DNA of 34,193 nucleotides from Lachnospiraceae bacterium (lineage in GTDB: Bacteria; Bacillota; Clostridia; Lachnospirales; Lachnospiraceae). The notes under the pieces are model-generated. The model did no database searches. It was not told where the DNA came from and saw nothing but the letters and a program-made list of their open reading frames with translations. The DNA lies in the NCBI GenBank assembly GCA_029099805.1, contig JAQXOR010000016.1:1-34193 (forward strand). The letters are read 5' to 3'. Of this stretch, positions 10,157 through 20,411 are shown in pieces (position 1 is the first letter of the stretch; every line of letters begins with the position of its first letter). A program made the position numbers and the translations under genes.

Positions 10157-10261
10157 GTACATTTAAAATAATTTGTGATATGATAGTGGTATTGATGAAG
10201 TGTTGACAGTAAAAAATATAGGTAAATCGGAGAGGAAGACTATCACTTCCGGAGGAGATTT

Positions 10262-12253
10262 ATGCAGACAGAACAAAAACCATTCATTTTACATTCCGAC
10301 TACGCCCCGACCGGCGACCAGCCCCAGGCGATTGCTGACCTGGTAAAGGGCTTTGAGGAAGGCAATCAATTCCAGACTTTGCTGGGTGTTACCGGTTCCG
10401 GGAAGACCTTCACCATGGCAAATGTCATTGAAAAATTAAATCGGCCGACTTTGGTCATTGCGCACAATAAGACCCTGGCGGCCCAGCTTTACGGAGAGTT
10501 CAAGGAGTTCTTCCCTGAGAATGCGGTGGAGTATTTTGTGTCCTATTATGATTATTACCAGCCGGAGGCGTATGTGCCTTCTACGGATACGTATATCGAC
10601 AAGGATTCATCGATTAATGATGAGATTGATAAGCTGCGCCATTCTGCAACGGCGGCGCTTACCGAGCGGCGGGATGTAATTATTGTTGCCAGCGTGTCCT
10701 GTATCTATGGTCTTGGAAGCCCGGTGGACTATCAGAACATGACGGTTTCGCTTCGTCCGGGGATGCAAAAGGACCGGGATGATGTGCTGCGTCGCCTGAT
10801 TGAGATACAGTATACAAGGAATGATATGGACTTTAAGCGCGGTACCTTCAGGGTGCGTGGTGACGTTGTAGAGATTTTTCCGGTTTCCTCTGCGGATACG
10901 GCAATCAGAGTAGAGTTCTTCGGAGATGAGGTAGACCGGATTACGGAGATTGATGTAATTACCGGTGAGATAAAGTGTACTCTGGAGCATACTGTAGTAT
11001 TTCCGGCCTCCCACTATGTTGTCGAGCAGGAGCAGATGAACCGTGCACTGACAGAGATTGAGGAAGAGATGATAGAGCGGGTTCAGTTCTTTAAGAGCGA
11101 GGATAAGCTGATTGAGGCCCAGCGTATCGGGGAACGGACAAGCTTTGATATCGAAATGATGCGTGAGACCGGTTTTTGCTCCGGTATCGAGAATTATTCC
11201 AGACATCTGGCGGGACTTCCGGCAGGTGCTACCCCACATACACTGATTGATTATTTCCCGGATGACTTTTTGATTATTGTGGACGAGTCACATATTACGA
11301 TTCCGCAGGTCCGCGGTATGTCCGCGGGAGACCGTTCCAGAAAGACTACACTTGTAGACTATGGCTTCCGGCTTCCTTCGGCACTGGACAACCGTCCGCT
11401 TAATTTTGCGGAGTTTGAGAGCAAGATTAATCAGATGCTGTTTGTTTCCGCAACGCCGTCCGAGTATGAGGCCACGCATGAGCTGCTTCGGACGGAACAG
11501 GTGATTCGCCCGACGGGGCTTCTTGACCCTGAAGTGACGGTACGTCCGACAGCCGGACAGATTGATGATTTGCTCGGCGAAATCCGAAAGGAAACGGCAA
11601 AGAAAAGCAAGGTACTGGTAACGACACTGACAAAACGTATGGCGGAGGATTTGACAGACTATCTGCGCGAGGTTGGTGTGCGTGTGAAGTATCTCCATTC
11701 GGACATTGATACCCTGGAGCGTTCGGAGATTATCCGCGATATGCGCATGGATGTGTTTGACGTTCTCGTCGGAATTAATCTTTTGAGAGAGGGTCTGGAT
11801 ATTCCGGAGGTCAGCCTGGTTGCAATACTGGATGCGGATAAGGAGGGCTTCTTACGTTCCGAAACTTCACTGATTCAGACGATAGGACGTGCGGCACGAA
11901 ATGCAGAGGGACGAGTTTTGATGTATGCGGATGTGATTACCGATTCGATGCATAAGGCGATTTCAGAGACAAACCGGCGCCGCGCCATCCAGTCGGCATA
12001 TAACGAGGAGCACGGTATTACACCGCAGACGATTAAGAAGGCCGTCAGGGATTTAATCAGTATCTCAAAGAAGGCGGAGGAGATTACGCAGGGCATTGAC
12101 AAGGATATGGAGTCTATGTCGAAGAAGGAGCTGCTTGCGCTTGAAAAGAAGCTGCAAAAGCAGATGAATACGGCGGCAGCGGAGCTGAACTTTGAGCTGG
12201 CGGCAAAGGTACGTGACCAGTTGTTTGAGCTGAAAAAGAAAATGTTGGAGTGA
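10262..12253 (+). CDS. uvrB: UvrABC system protein B
   Basis: [54 protein letters not shown]-terminal UVR motif; SD GGAGG. Confidence 0.98.
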   Translation: MQTEQKPFILHSDYAPTGDQPQAIADLVKGFEEGNQFQTLLGVTGSGKTFTMANVIEKLNRPTLVIAHNKTLAAQLYGEFKEFFPENAVEYFVSYYDYYQPEAYVPSTDTYIDKDSSINDEIDKLRHSATAALTERRDVIIVASVSCIYGLGSPVDYQNMTVSLRPGMQKDRDDVLRRLIEIQYTRNDMDFKRGTFRVRGDVVEIFPVSSADTAIRVEFFGDEVDRITEIDVITGEIKCTLEHTVVFPASHYVVEQEQMNRALTEIEEEMIERVQFFKSEDKLIEAQRIGERTSFDIEMMRETGFCSGIENYSRHLAGLPAGATPHTLIDYFPDDFLIIVDESHITIPQVRGMSAGDRSRKTTLVDYGFRLPSALDNRPLNFAEFESKINQMLFVSATPSEYEATHELLRTEQVIRPTGLLDPEVTVRPTAGQIDDLLGEIRKETAKKSKVLVTTLTKRMAEDLTDYLREVGVRVKYLHSDIDTLERSEIIRDMRMDVFDVLVGINLLREGLDIPEVSLVAILDADKEGFLRSETSLIQTIGRAARNAEGRVLMYADVITDSMHKAISETNRRRAIQSAYNEEHGITPQTIKKAVRDLISISKKAEEITQGIDKDMESMSKKELLALEKKLQKQMNTAAAELNFELAAKVRDQLFELKKKMLE

Positions 12254-12262
12254 GGATGAGTT

Positions 12263-15100
12263 ATGTCAGAAAAGAAATATATTAAAATACGAGGTGCGAG
12301 GGAAAATAATTTAAAGGGAATCAATGTGGATATTCCGCGGGATGAGTTTGTTGTTCTGACCGGTCTTTCCGGCTCCGGCAAGTCATCCCTTGCGTTTGAT
12401 ACGATTTATGCAGAGGGTCAAAGACGTTATATGGAGTCGATTTCTTCTTATGCGAGACAGTTTCTCGGGCAGATGGAGAAGCCGGATGTAGAGAGCATTG
12501 AAGGCTTATCTCCGGCCATTTCCATCGACCAGAAGTCCACGAACCGCAATCCGCGCTCAACGGTAGGTACGGTGACAGAGATTTACGATTATTTCCGCCT
12601 GCTATATGCACGTATCGGGATTCCACACTGTCCGGAGTGCGGAAAAGAGATTAAAAAGCAGACTGTGGATGAAATGGCGGATGAGATTATGCGCCTGCCG
12701 GAGAGGACAAAGATTCAGCTCCTTGCGCCGGTGGTACGCGGAAAAAAGGGCGAGCATGCCAAGATTTTCGAGCAGGCAAAGCGCAGCGGCTATGTACGTG
12801 TTGTAGTAGACGGACAGCTGTATGAGCTTTCCGAGGAGATTAAGCTTGAGAAAAATATAAAGCATAACATAGAGATTATTGTAGACCGTCTGGTGGTGAA
12901 GGAAGGGATAGAGCAGCGTCTCAGAGATTCCATCGACAGTGTACTGCGCCTTAGTGACGGTTTGCTTGTTGTGGATGTGATTGACGGTGAGCCGCTTCGG
13001 TTCAGTGAGAGCTTTTCCTGCCCGGATTGCGGAATCAGCATTGAGGAAATAGAGCCTCGTGTATTTTCCTTTAACAATCCGTTCGGCGCCTGTCCGGAAT
13101 GTCACGGTATCGGCATAAAAATGGAGTTTGATGAGGATTTGCTGATTCCGGACAAGAGTATCAGTATTGCAGACGGGGCGATTGCAGCTCCCGGCTGGCA
13201 GTCGGCAACGGACCCGTCCAGCTACACCGGAAGCACTCTTGCTGCACTGGCAAAGGAGTATAAGTTTGATTTGAAGACTCCGTTCGAAAAGCTCACAAAG
13301 GAAGTTCAGGATATGCTTTACTACGGTACGAACGGTCGTAGTGTGAAGGTTCATTACCGCGGGCAGCGTGGGGAAGGGGTATATGATGTGGCGTTTGAGG
13401 GTCTTGTAAAAAATATCGAACGCAGATATCGTGAGACTGCATCGGATACGGTGAAGCAGGAGTACGAGACCTTTATGCGTACGACACCGTGTAAGCTGTG
13501 TAAAGGAAAACGACTGAAAAAGGAAGCATTGGCAGTAACGGTAGGAGACCGAAATATTGCCGAGGTGACCGAGTGTTCCATACGAGATTTGTATGGGTTT
13601 ATGAATGATTTGAAACTGACGGACCGTCAGCAGCAGATTGGTGAGCTTGTTTTGAAGGAAATCCGGGCAAGAGTAGGTTTCCTGATGGATGTCGGGCTGG
13701 ATTATCTGACTCTGGCGAGAGCTACGGCTTCTCTTTCCGGAGGTGAGGCACAGCGTATCCGGCTGGCAACGCAGATTGGTTCCGGGCTGGTTGGTGTTGC
13801 CTATATTCTGGACGAGCCGAGCATCGGCTTACACCAGAGAGATAATGATAAGCTTTTAAAGACGCTGAAGCATTTAAAGGATTTGGGAAATACCCTGATT
13901 GTGGTGGAGCATGACGAGGACACCATGTTTGCGGCAGATCATATTATTGATATCGGTCCGGGAGCGGGAGACCACGGCGGCGAGGTGATTGCTCAGGGGA
14001 CGGCAGAGGAGATTATGAAGGTGCCTGAGTCAATTACAGGAGCTTATCTTTCCGGCAGACTGCAGATTCCGGTACCGAAGGAGCGCAGAAAACCGACAGG
14101 CTTTTTAAAGATTAAGGGTGCGAGAGAGCATAATCTGAAAAATATTGATGTAGACATCCCGTTAGGAGTATTTACCTGCGTAACCGGCGTGTCCGGTTCC
14201 GGAAAAAGCTCGCTTGTGAATGAGATTCTGTACAAGCAGCTCGCAAAGACTTTGAATCGTGCACGTACCATACCGGGAGCTCATGACAGAATCGAGGGCA
14301 TGGATTGTCTGGATAAGGTCATCAATATCGACCAGTCCCCGATTGGACGTACGCCGCGTTCCAATCCGGCAACGTATACCGGAGTATTCGACCAGATTCG
14401 TGATTTATTTTCCAATACACCGGATGCGAAGCTGCGTGGGTACAGTAAGGGAAGATTCAGTTTCAATATAAAAGGGGGACGCTGTGAGGCATGCAGCGGT
14501 GACGGTATTATAAAGATTGAGATGAATTTCCTGCCTGATATTTTTGTTCCGTGTGAGGTGTGCGGAGGAAAACGCTATAACCGTGAGACACTGGAGGTTA
14601 AATACAAGGGTAAGACGATTTATGATGTGCTGGAGATGCGTGTAGAGGAGGCAGTGAAATTCTTTGAAAATGTACCGTCTATCCGTAAGAAAATAGAAAC
14701 TCTGAATGAGGTGGGCCTGTCCTATCTTAAGTTAGGTCATCCGTCTACTCTTCTTTCGGGTGGTGAAGCACAGCGAATCAAGCTGGCAACCGAACTCAGC
14801 CGCAGAAGTACCGGAAAGACGATTTATATTTTGGACGAGCCGACGACAGGACTTCATTTCGCGGATGTGCATAAGCTCATCGAGATATTGCAGCGTCTGA
14901 CGGAAGGCGGCAACACGGTTGTTGTCATTGAACACAATCTGGATGTGATAAAGACGGCAGATTATATTATCGATATCGGTCCGGAGGGCGGCGATAAGGG
15001 AGGCACCATTGTTGCACAGGGAACACCGGAAGAGGTGGCAAAGGTAAAGAAATCTTATACCGGGCAATATGTGAAAAAATATCTGTCAGAGAAGAAATAA
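12263..15100 (+). CDS. uvrA: UvrABC system protein A
   Basis: Two ABC-type ATPase halves ([54 protein letters not shown]), zinc-binding CxxC motifs, [19 protein letters not shown]. Confidence 0.98.
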   Translation: MSEKKYIKIRGARENNLKGINVDIPRDEFVVLTGLSGSGKSSLAFDTIYAEGQRRYMESISSYARQFLGQMEKPDVESIEGLSPAISIDQKSTNRNPRSTVGTVTEIYDYFRLLYARIGIPHCPECGKEIKKQTVDEMADEIMRLPERTKIQLLAPVVRGKKGEHAKIFEQAKRSGYVRVVVDGQLYELSEEIKLEKNIKHNIEIIVDRLVVKEGIEQRLRDSIDSVLRLSDGLLVVDVIDGEPLRFSESFSCPDCGISIEEIEPRVFSFNNPFGACPECHGIGIKMEFDEDLLIPDKSISIADGAIAAPGWQSATDPSSYTGSTLAALAKEYKFDLKTPFEKLTKEVQDMLYYGTNGRSVKVHYRGQRGEGVYDVAFEGLVKNIERRYRETASDTVKQEYETFMRTTPCKLCKGKRLKKEALAVTVGDRNIAEVTECSIRDLYGFMNDLKLTDRQQQIGELVLKEIRARVGFLMDVGLDYLTLARATASLSGGEAQRIRLATQIGSGLVGVAYILDEPSIGLHQRDNDKLLKTLKHLKDLGNTLIVVEHDEDTMFAADHIIDIGPGAGDHGGEVIAQGTAEEIMKVPESITGAYLSGRLQIPVPKERRKPTGFLKIKGAREHNLKNIDVDIPLGVFTCVTGVSGSGKSSLVNEILYKQLAKTLNRARTIPGAHDRIEGMDCLDKVINIDQSPIGRTPRSNPATYTGVFDQIRDLFSNTPDAKLRGYSKGRFSFNIKGGRCEACSGDGIIKIEMNFLPDIFVPCEVCGGKRYNRETLEVKYKGKTIYDVLEMRVEEAVKFFENVPSIRKKIETLNEVGLSYLKLGHPSTLLSGGEAQRIKLATELSRRSTGKTIYILDEPTTGLHFADVHKLIEILQRLTEGGNTVVVIEHNLDVIKTADYIIDIGPEGGDKGGTIVAQGTPEEVAKVKKSYTGQYVKKYLSEKK

Positions 15101-15144
15101 GCGAGAGAATTACAAAAATTGTAAAAAATGCTTGCAAATTTTGG

Positions 15145-15180
15145 AATGATGTAGTATTATGAGAAAAATACTACATCATT
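15145..15180. repeat. Perfect 14-bp inverted repeat (8-nt loop) overlapping a candidate -10
   Basis: AATGATGTAGTATT (15145-15158) / AATACTACATCATT (15167-15180); candidate promoter TTGCAA (15132-15137)-17 bp-TATTAT (15155-15160). Confidence 0.75.
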
Positions 15181-15206
15181 TTGTATACTTGCATTTCTGT
15201 ATACAA
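15181..15206. repeat. Perfect 8-bp inverted repeat in leader of hydrogenase-MCP gene
   Basis: TTGTATAC (15181-15188) / GTATACAA (15199-15206), directly abutting the preceding inverted repeat. Confidence 0.7.
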
Positions 15207-15240
15207 AACACGCGGCCTTATGATGCAAGGGGGGATTTTT

Positions 15241-17169
15241 ATGGCACATATTAAGTCACTGGTATACACAAATGACCATTGTGTAGGATGTAATCGTTGT
15301 ATCTCGGTCTGCCCGGTTTTGAATGCCAATATAACGGTTATGACAGAGCATGGACCAAGAATTGAAGTGAACAGGGATGCCTGTATTAACTGCGGGTCTT
15401 GTTTTGATGCCTGTGACCACCATGCAAGAGTTTATGAGGATGACACGGAGCAGTTTTTCGCGGATTTAGCCGCAGGAAGAAAGATTTCAATTATTCTTGC
15501 GCCGGCATTTCTTGCAAATTATCCGAAGGAGTATCAAAGTGTGCTCGGCGGATTAAAGCATGCGGGGGTAAACCGTATTGTCAGTGTGAGCTACGGTGCA
15601 GATATTACGACCTGGGCATATATCAATTATATTACAAAGAACAAGCCGGAAGGTACGATTTCACAGCCGTGCCCGGCTGTTGTGAATTACATAGAGAAGT
15701 ATGCTCCGGTGTTATTGCCGAAGCTGATTCCGGTGCACAGCCCGATGATGTGTACGGCGATTTACCTTAAAAAGTATGAAAATCTTACAGATGACTTGGC
15801 GTTTATCAGTCCTTGTATTGCCAAAAAGCTGGAAATCGATGACCCTAATACAAAGGGTATGATAAAGTATAATGTTACGTTTGACGGCTTGATGAAATAT
15901 GTCCGTAAGCATAATCTCTTACTCGGTTCTGCGGAGGATGAGATAGAGTATGGTCTCGGCGCTGTTTATCCGACGCCGGGCGGATTAAAGGAAAATGTAT
16001 ACTGGTTCTGCGGAGAGGATGCTGTAGTGAAGCAGATAGAGGGAGAAAAGAAGGTCTACCGCTATCTGGATGAGTATAGCAAACGAGTACAGGCAGGAAA
16101 GGAGCTTCCTCTTTTGCTGGATGCACTAAACTGCGGTGAGGGCTGTTTATACGGTACTGCAATTGAGGAAAGCAAACTGTCAAATGAAGACGCCTTCTAT
16201 GAAATAGCACGTATCCGTGAAAGAGTGAGAAATTATTATAACAAAAAACAGAAGAATCATAAAAAGAGTCAGGCGGTTTCCACGCCGGAAGAACGACTGG
16301 CTGAGTTAAATGCAGCGTTTGCAAAGCTGAATGAAGCTGATTTCCTACGCAGTTATACAGATCATTCAAGAGAGGTAAAAATCAATTATCCGAATGAGCA
16401 GGAAAAAGAGGAAATCTTTCAGCTGCTTCATAAGGATACGCCGGAGTCAAGGCATGTGGATTGTGCGTCCTGCGGATATAATACTTGTGAGGAAATGGTA
16501 ACAGCGATTTTCAATAAGTGTAATCATAAATCGAACTGTGTACAGTATGAGAAGAGCAGGATTTCAGAGGACAAGGAAAAGCTGGAGCAGCTGAGACTTG
16601 CTGCGACTGCAAAGAATGAACAGATTGCTAAGTTTGTTGAGCAGGATTTTGAACAGCTGGAGTTATCTGTAAACGAAGTGGCTGCAGGAAACCAGCAGAC
16701 AGCAAGTGAAGCAGAGGTTATACAGAGTACGATGGTAACTATTTCGGAGTTCTGCAGTGAGTTAGAGGCTGCGTTACAGGAAATCGGCGGAATTCTGAAA
16801 AATCTGGAGAAGGACAATCAGAATATTTCTGCCATTACAAGGAAAACGAATCTTCTTGCATTAAATGCTTCAGTAGAAGCAGCACGGGCAGGGGAATCCG
16901 GAAAGGGCTTCTCGGTTGTTGCGTCGGAGATTAAGAGTCTTTCTGAGTCTAGTAATCTTGCAACGAAGAGTAGTATGGAAAATAATGTTCAGATATCGGA
17001 GGCGATTCGCAGAATATCCGAGCGGACGGAGCACTTACAGGCTTCGATAGTAACGGCAAATGAACAGGTATCCGGCTTGTCGGCAAGAGCACAGGAGATT
17101 GCCGCAGTTACGGAGACGCTGCAGGCTATTTCAGAGAATGTAAAAGAAAAAATGAAGGAACTCGAATAA
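15241..17169 (+). CDS. [FeFe]-hydrogenase-like sensory protein: ferredoxin domain + hydrogenase H-cluster-like domain + 4Fe-4S domain + MCP signalling domain
   Basis: [12 protein letters not shown] and [14 protein letters not shown]-cluster-like [61 protein letters not shown] tip [41 protein letters not shown]. Start MAHIK with SD AAGGGGGGA. Confidence 0.9.
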   Translation: MAHIKSLVYTNDHCVGCNRCISVCPVLNANITVMTEHGPRIEVNRDACINCGSCFDACDHHARVYEDDTEQFFADLAAGRKISIILAPAFLANYPKEYQSVLGGLKHAGVNRIVSVSYGADITTWAYINYITKNKPEGTISQPCPAVVNYIEKYAPVLLPKLIPVHSPMMCTAIYLKKYENLTDDLAFISPCIAKKLEIDDPNTKGMIKYNVTFDGLMKYVRKHNLLLGSAEDEIEYGLGAVYPTPGGLKENVYWFCGEDAVVKQIEGEKKVYRYLDEYSKRVQAGKELPLLLDALNCGEGCLYGTAIEESKLSNEDAFYEIARIRERVRNYYNKKQKNHKKSQAVSTPEERLAELNAAFAKLNEADFLRSYTDHSREVKINYPNEQEKEEIFQLLHKDTPESRHVDCASCGYNTCEEMVTAIFNKCNHKSNCVQYEKSRISEDKEKLEQLRLAATAKNEQIAKFVEQDFEQLELSVNEVAAGNQQTASEAEVIQSTMVTISEFCSELEAALQEIGGILKNLEKDNQNISAITRKTNLLALNASVEAARAGESGKGFSVVASEIKSLSESSNLATKSSMENNVQISEAIRRISERTEHLQASIVTANEQVSGLSARAQEIAAVTETLQAISENVKEKMKELE

Positions 17170-17178
17170 TGCATAGTT

Positions 17179-17228
17179 AAAACAAAAACGCTTCACCCAT
17201 ACTGAGTATGGAGAAGCGTTTTGTTTTA
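17179..17228. terminator. Bidirectional intrinsic terminator between hydrogenase-MCP and ferredoxin
   Basis: AAAACAAAAACGCTTC..CATAC-TGA-GTATG..GAAGCGTTTTGTTTT. Confidence 0.85.
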
Positions 17229-17243
17229 CGTTCATGCAAATGA

Positions 17244-17411
17244 TTACTGAGAAATAGACTCAGTCGGGCAGGTAGCTGCACAAGCACCGCACTCAAGGCA
17301 AGCATCTGCGTCGATTTCGTAATGAGAAGCTCCCTCACTGATTGCGCCTACCGGACACTCTGCTGCACATGCGCCACAGCTGATGCACTGGTCAGAAATC
17401 TTATATGCCAT
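17244..17411 (-). CDS. 2[4Fe-4S] ferredoxin, 55 aa (absent from the ORF track because of its length)
   Basis: Reverse-strand translation MAYKISDQCISCGACAAECPVGAISEGASHYEIDADACLECGACAATCPTESISQ* with two CxxCxxCxxxCP motifs; SD AAAGGAGG. Confidence 0.96.
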   Translation of the reverse strand: MAYKISDQCISCGACAAECPVGAISEGASHYEIDADACLECGACAATCPTESISQ

Positions 17412-17512
17412 TTTGATATCCTCCTTTTATTAATCTTTCTATATTGTAATATAAAGTTACGAATAATACAAGTACCATTTTTAAGAAGAAAATAATATCT
17501 CTGTGGCGTGCC

Positions 17513-17541
17513 TTGACGAAAGAGGACAGGTTGTGTATACT
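17513..17541 (+). promoter_or_regulatory. Promoter of DUF1858 gene
   Basis: TTGACG-17 bp-TATACT. Confidence 0.65.
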
Positions 17542-17572
17542 ATAATCTACGAAGTTTTATCTTGAAAGGAGA

Positions 17573-17779
17573 ATGAATATGCAGGTAAATAAAGATATGA
17601 CGATTGCAGAGATTATCAGAGTCGATGAGGGAATCGTGCCGATTCTGTTTGATGCAGGAATGCATTGTATCGGTTGCCCGTCCGCACAGGGAGAGAGCCT
17701 TGAGATGGCATGCATGGTACATGGTATTGATGCGGATGAGGTTGAAGAGAAGATTAATGCATATCTCGCAGCAAAGTAG
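17573..17779 (+). CDS. DUF1858-like small protein
   Basis: [62 protein letters not shown]-x2-C pattern typical of DUF1858. Confidence 0.88.
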   Translation: MNMQVNKDMTIAEIIRVDEGIVPILFDAGMHCIGCPSAQGESLEMACMVHGIDADEVEEKINAYLAAK

Positions 17780-17803
17780 GAAAGAAGATGACATCTATGA
17801 CTT

Positions 17804-17838
17804 CGCCCGGACGTCCTGTCCGGGCGTTGCTGTTTTTA
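17804..17838 (+). terminator. Intrinsic terminator after DUF1858 gene
   Basis: CGCCCGGAC-GTCCT-GTCCGGGCG followed by TTGCTGTTTTT. Confidence 0.8.
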
Positions 17839-17878
17839 TTGGGAACCTTTTCTTTGTGAAACGCTCTGCTCCGTTCAG

Positions 17879-17916
17879 TTTTTTATGACTGTGCCTATTT
17901 TTTATGACTGTGCCTA
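17879..17916. repeat. 19-bp perfect tandem duplication upstream of tRNA-Trp promoter
   Basis: TTTTTTATGACTGTGCCTA twice (17879-17897, 17898-17916), then TTTTTTGC. Confidence 0.9.
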
Positions 17917-17924
17917 TTTTTTGC

Positions 17925-17953
17925 TTGACATTTTTGAAAAAACAGTGTAAGAT
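17925..17953 (+). promoter_or_regulatory. tRNA-Trp promoter
   Basis: TTGACA-17 bp-TAAGAT about 25 nt before the tRNA. Confidence 0.75.
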
Positions 17954-17977
17954 AGGAGAGCAGTCAAAATTGCATAA

Positions 17978-18050
17978 AGGGGTATAGTTCAGCTGGTAGA
18001 ATAACGGTCTCCAAAACCGCAGGTCGTGGGTTCGAATCCTACTGCCCCTG
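17978..18050 (+). tRNA. tRNA-Trp (CCA anticodon)
   Basis: AGGGGTA/TGCCCCT acceptor, anticodon stem-loop ACGGT-CTCCAAA-ACCGC, T-arm GTGGGTTCGAATCCTAC; CCA end not encoded. Confidence 0.95.
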
Positions 18051-18053
18051 TTT

Positions 18054-18082
18054 GAAAGAGTTTCGTATGAGACTCTTTTTTT
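18054..18082 (+). terminator. Intrinsic terminator after tRNA-Trp
   Basis: AAAGAGTTTC-GTAT-GAGACTCTTTTTTTT. Confidence 0.85.
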
Positions 18083-18156
18083 TAATTTACCGGATGTGGT
18101 TGACATGCTTTTTCTGATATTGCATAATAGAAAAGAGAATGTCCGGGAAGGAGGAA

Positions 18157-18182
18157 GCGGTAACAGTACCGCAAAAACGGTA
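18157..18182 (+). promoter_or_regulatory. Hairpin between Shine-Dalgarno and start codon, with competing alternative hairpin
   Basis: SD GGAAGGAGG ends ~18153; GCGGTA-ACAG-TACCGC (18157-18172); alternative TACCG-CAAAAA-CGGTA (18167-18182) includes the A of the ATG at 18182. Confidence 0.55.
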
Positions 18183-19555
18183 TGGATTTTGATGTGATTA
18201 TTATCGGGGCAGGACCGGGAGGTATTTTTTCCGCCTATGAGCTGGTAAAAGGAAACCCCAAGTTAAAAATCGGCATATTTGAGGCAGGCAATGCACTGGA
18301 GAACAGAAAGTGCCCGATTGACGGTGTAAAGGTGAAGTCCTGCATCGGATGCCAGAGCTGTGCCATCATGAACGGATTTGGCGGTGCCGGAGCATTTTCG
18401 GACGGAAAATATAATATTACAAATCAGTTCGGCGGAACCCTGCATGAATATATCGGCAAAAAGACAGCGATTGAGCTGATGGAGTATGTAGATTCCATTA
18501 ATCTGGCTTACGGCGGAGAAGGGACGAAGCTGTATTCCACCGGAAATACAAAGATTAAGAAGCTTTGCCTTGAAAACAGCCTGCATCTTTTAGACGCTTC
18601 CGTACGCCATTTGGGAACAGATATTAATTATATCGTTTTGGAGAACCTTTATAACGAGCTGAAGGATAGGGTAACCTTTTTCTTCCGCACTCCGGTAGAG
18701 CGTGTGGCACTTTGCGAGGACGGATATGAGGTACAGACAAAGAACGGAAACTTTACCGGCGCACAGTGCATTATTTCCGCGGGACGGAGCGGAAGCAAGT
18801 GGATGGAGCAGGTATGCAGGGATTTAGAGATTCCGACGAAGTCCAATCGCGTGGATATCGGTGTACGTGTGGAGCTCCCGGCGGTGATTTTTGCGCACCT
18901 GACGGATGAATTATATGAGAGTAAAATTGTGTATCGTACCGAGAAATTTGAGGATTTGGTACGAACTTTCTGTATGAATCCGCGGGGTGTGGTGGTAAAT
19001 GAAAATACGAACGGTATTATTACGGTGAACGGGCACAGCTATGAGGACCCGGCACGTTATACGGAGAATACGAACTTTGCACTGCTGGTGGCAAAGCACT
19101 TTTCGGAGCCGTTTAAGGACAGCAACGGTTACGGTGAGAGTATTGCAAAGCTTTCCAATATGTTAGGCGGCGGTGTCATCGTGCAGCGGTTTGGTGATTT
19201 GATACGCGGCCGCAGAAGTACGGCTTCCCGTATTGAGGAGGGATATGTTACCCCGACCCTGGCGGCAACACCGGGTGATTTGAGTCTTGTTATTCCGAAG
19301 CGTATTTTGGACGGAATCATTGAAATGCTGTATGCACTGGATAAAATTGCACCGGGAACGGCAAATGATGATACCCTGTTGTACGGGGTGGAGGTCAAGT
19401 TTTATAATATGGAGGTTCAGATTGACGAGCATCTGGAAACCAACCATAAGGGATTGTTTGTTATCGGAGACTGCAGCGGAGTCACGCATTCTCTGTCCCA
19501 TGCTTCTGCAAGCGGTGTTTATGTCGCACGGTACATTTTAGAGGGTCGGGAATAG
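18182..19555 (+). CDS. NAD(P)/FAD-dependent oxidoreductase (uncharacterised FAD-dependent dehydrogenase, COG2509-like)
   Basis: DVIIIGAGPGGIFSAYEL Rossmann motif; CIGCQSCAIMNGFGGAGAFSDGKYN; C-terminal GLFVIGDCSGVTHSLSHASASGVYVAR. Confidence 0.9.
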   Translation: MDFDVIIIGAGPGGIFSAYELVKGNPKLKIGIFEAGNALENRKCPIDGVKVKSCIGCQSCAIMNGFGGAGAFSDGKYNITNQFGGTLHEYIGKKTAIELMEYVDSINLAYGGEGTKLYSTGNTKIKKLCLENSLHLLDASVRHLGTDINYIVLENLYNELKDRVTFFFRTPVERVALCEDGYEVQTKNGNFTGAQCIISAGRSGSKWMEQVCRDLEIPTKSNRVDIGVRVELPAVIFAHLTDELYESKIVYRTEKFEDLVRTFCMNPRGVVVNENTNGIITVNGHSYEDPARYTENTNFALLVAKHFSEPFKDSNGYGESIAKLSNMLGGGVIVQRFGDLIRGRRSTASRIEEGYVTPTLAATPGDLSLVIPKRILDGIIEMLYALDKIAPGTANDDTLLYGVEVKFYNMEVQIDEHLETNHKGLFVIGDCSGVTHSLSHASASGVYVARYILEGRE

Positions 19556-19581
19556 ACGGAACGAAAAGAAGGGAAATTGTG

Positions 19582-20178
19582 ATGAAGAGGAAGGAAAGTA
19601 ATTTTTGTGCCATGATGTCCCGGATGAGATATATTGACCGCTGGGCGCTGATGAGGAATTCCTGCACGGAAAACATCTGTGAGCATTCCCTGGAGGTGGC
19701 AATGATAGCCCATATGCTCTGTGTCATCGGAAATAAGCGGTTCGGAAAGCATTTGGATGGCAGTCGTGCGGCATTAATCGGTATGTATCATGATACAACG
19801 GAGATAATTACCGGGGATATGCCGACTCCGGTGAAGTATTATAATCAGACGATGCAGGAGGTATTTCATCATGTTGAGGATGAGGCGGCCGAACAACTGC
19901 TTGCCATGCTGCCTGCTGATTTGCGGGAGGAGTTTCAGGGACTCTATTTTAAGCAGGAGGAGGAAGCATATCTTTGGCGTCTTGTAAAAGCGGCGGACAA
20001 GTTTTCGGCACTGATAAAGTGTATGGAAGAGAGAAAAGCGGGAAACCGGGAGTTTGACAGTGCTCTGGAGGCAACGAAGGCTTCTATTGTCGCTATGAAG
20101 CTTCCGGAGGCGGATTGCTTTATGGAGGAGTTTATTCCCGCGTATGATAAGAATTTGGATGAGTTACAACGGAGGTAG
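19582..20178 (+). CDS. HD-domain 5'-deoxynucleotidase, YfbR-like
   Basis: NICEHSLEVAMIAHML, GMYHDTTEIITGDMPTPVKYYN HD signature. Confidence 0.88.
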   Translation: MKRKESNFCAMMSRMRYIDRWALMRNSCTENICEHSLEVAMIAHMLCVIGNKRFGKHLDGSRAALIGMYHDTTEIITGDMPTPVKYYNQTMQEVFHHVEDEAAEQLLAMLPADLREEFQGLYFKQEEEAYLWRLVKAADKFSALIKCMEERKAGNREFDSALEATKASIVAMKLPEADCFMEEFIPAYDKNLDELQRR

Positions 20179-20411
20179 GGAATGAAAGCTGCCTTATCCC
20201 GCATTTTGATGCGTTGTAGCTTTTTTGTGAAGCGGTATGCGAAAACCGGAGCCGGAAAACTTTCAGTAGTGCAGAGATTATCAGCCACAAAGCATGCCTT
20301 AAAATATACAAAAGGTACTAGTCTTTCGGGAGAAAATGGTGTAGAATAGTGGAATAAAAAATGACTGTACAACTATCGTTTTAGAAAAATAAGCGACTTT
20401 GGAGGAAGACA

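Noticed and set aside
17795-18106. 103-aa minus-strand ORF over tRNA-Trp
   Set aside because: Overlaps a clear tRNA, terminator and promoter; the string GSRIRTHDLRFWRPLFYQLNYTPL is the familiar false translation of a tRNA gene.
20179-20411. Possible purine riboswitch upstream of guaA
   Set aside because: I could not find a convincing purine aptamer core; only AT-rich sequence, a possible weak hairpin at 20183-20226, and a normal SD.
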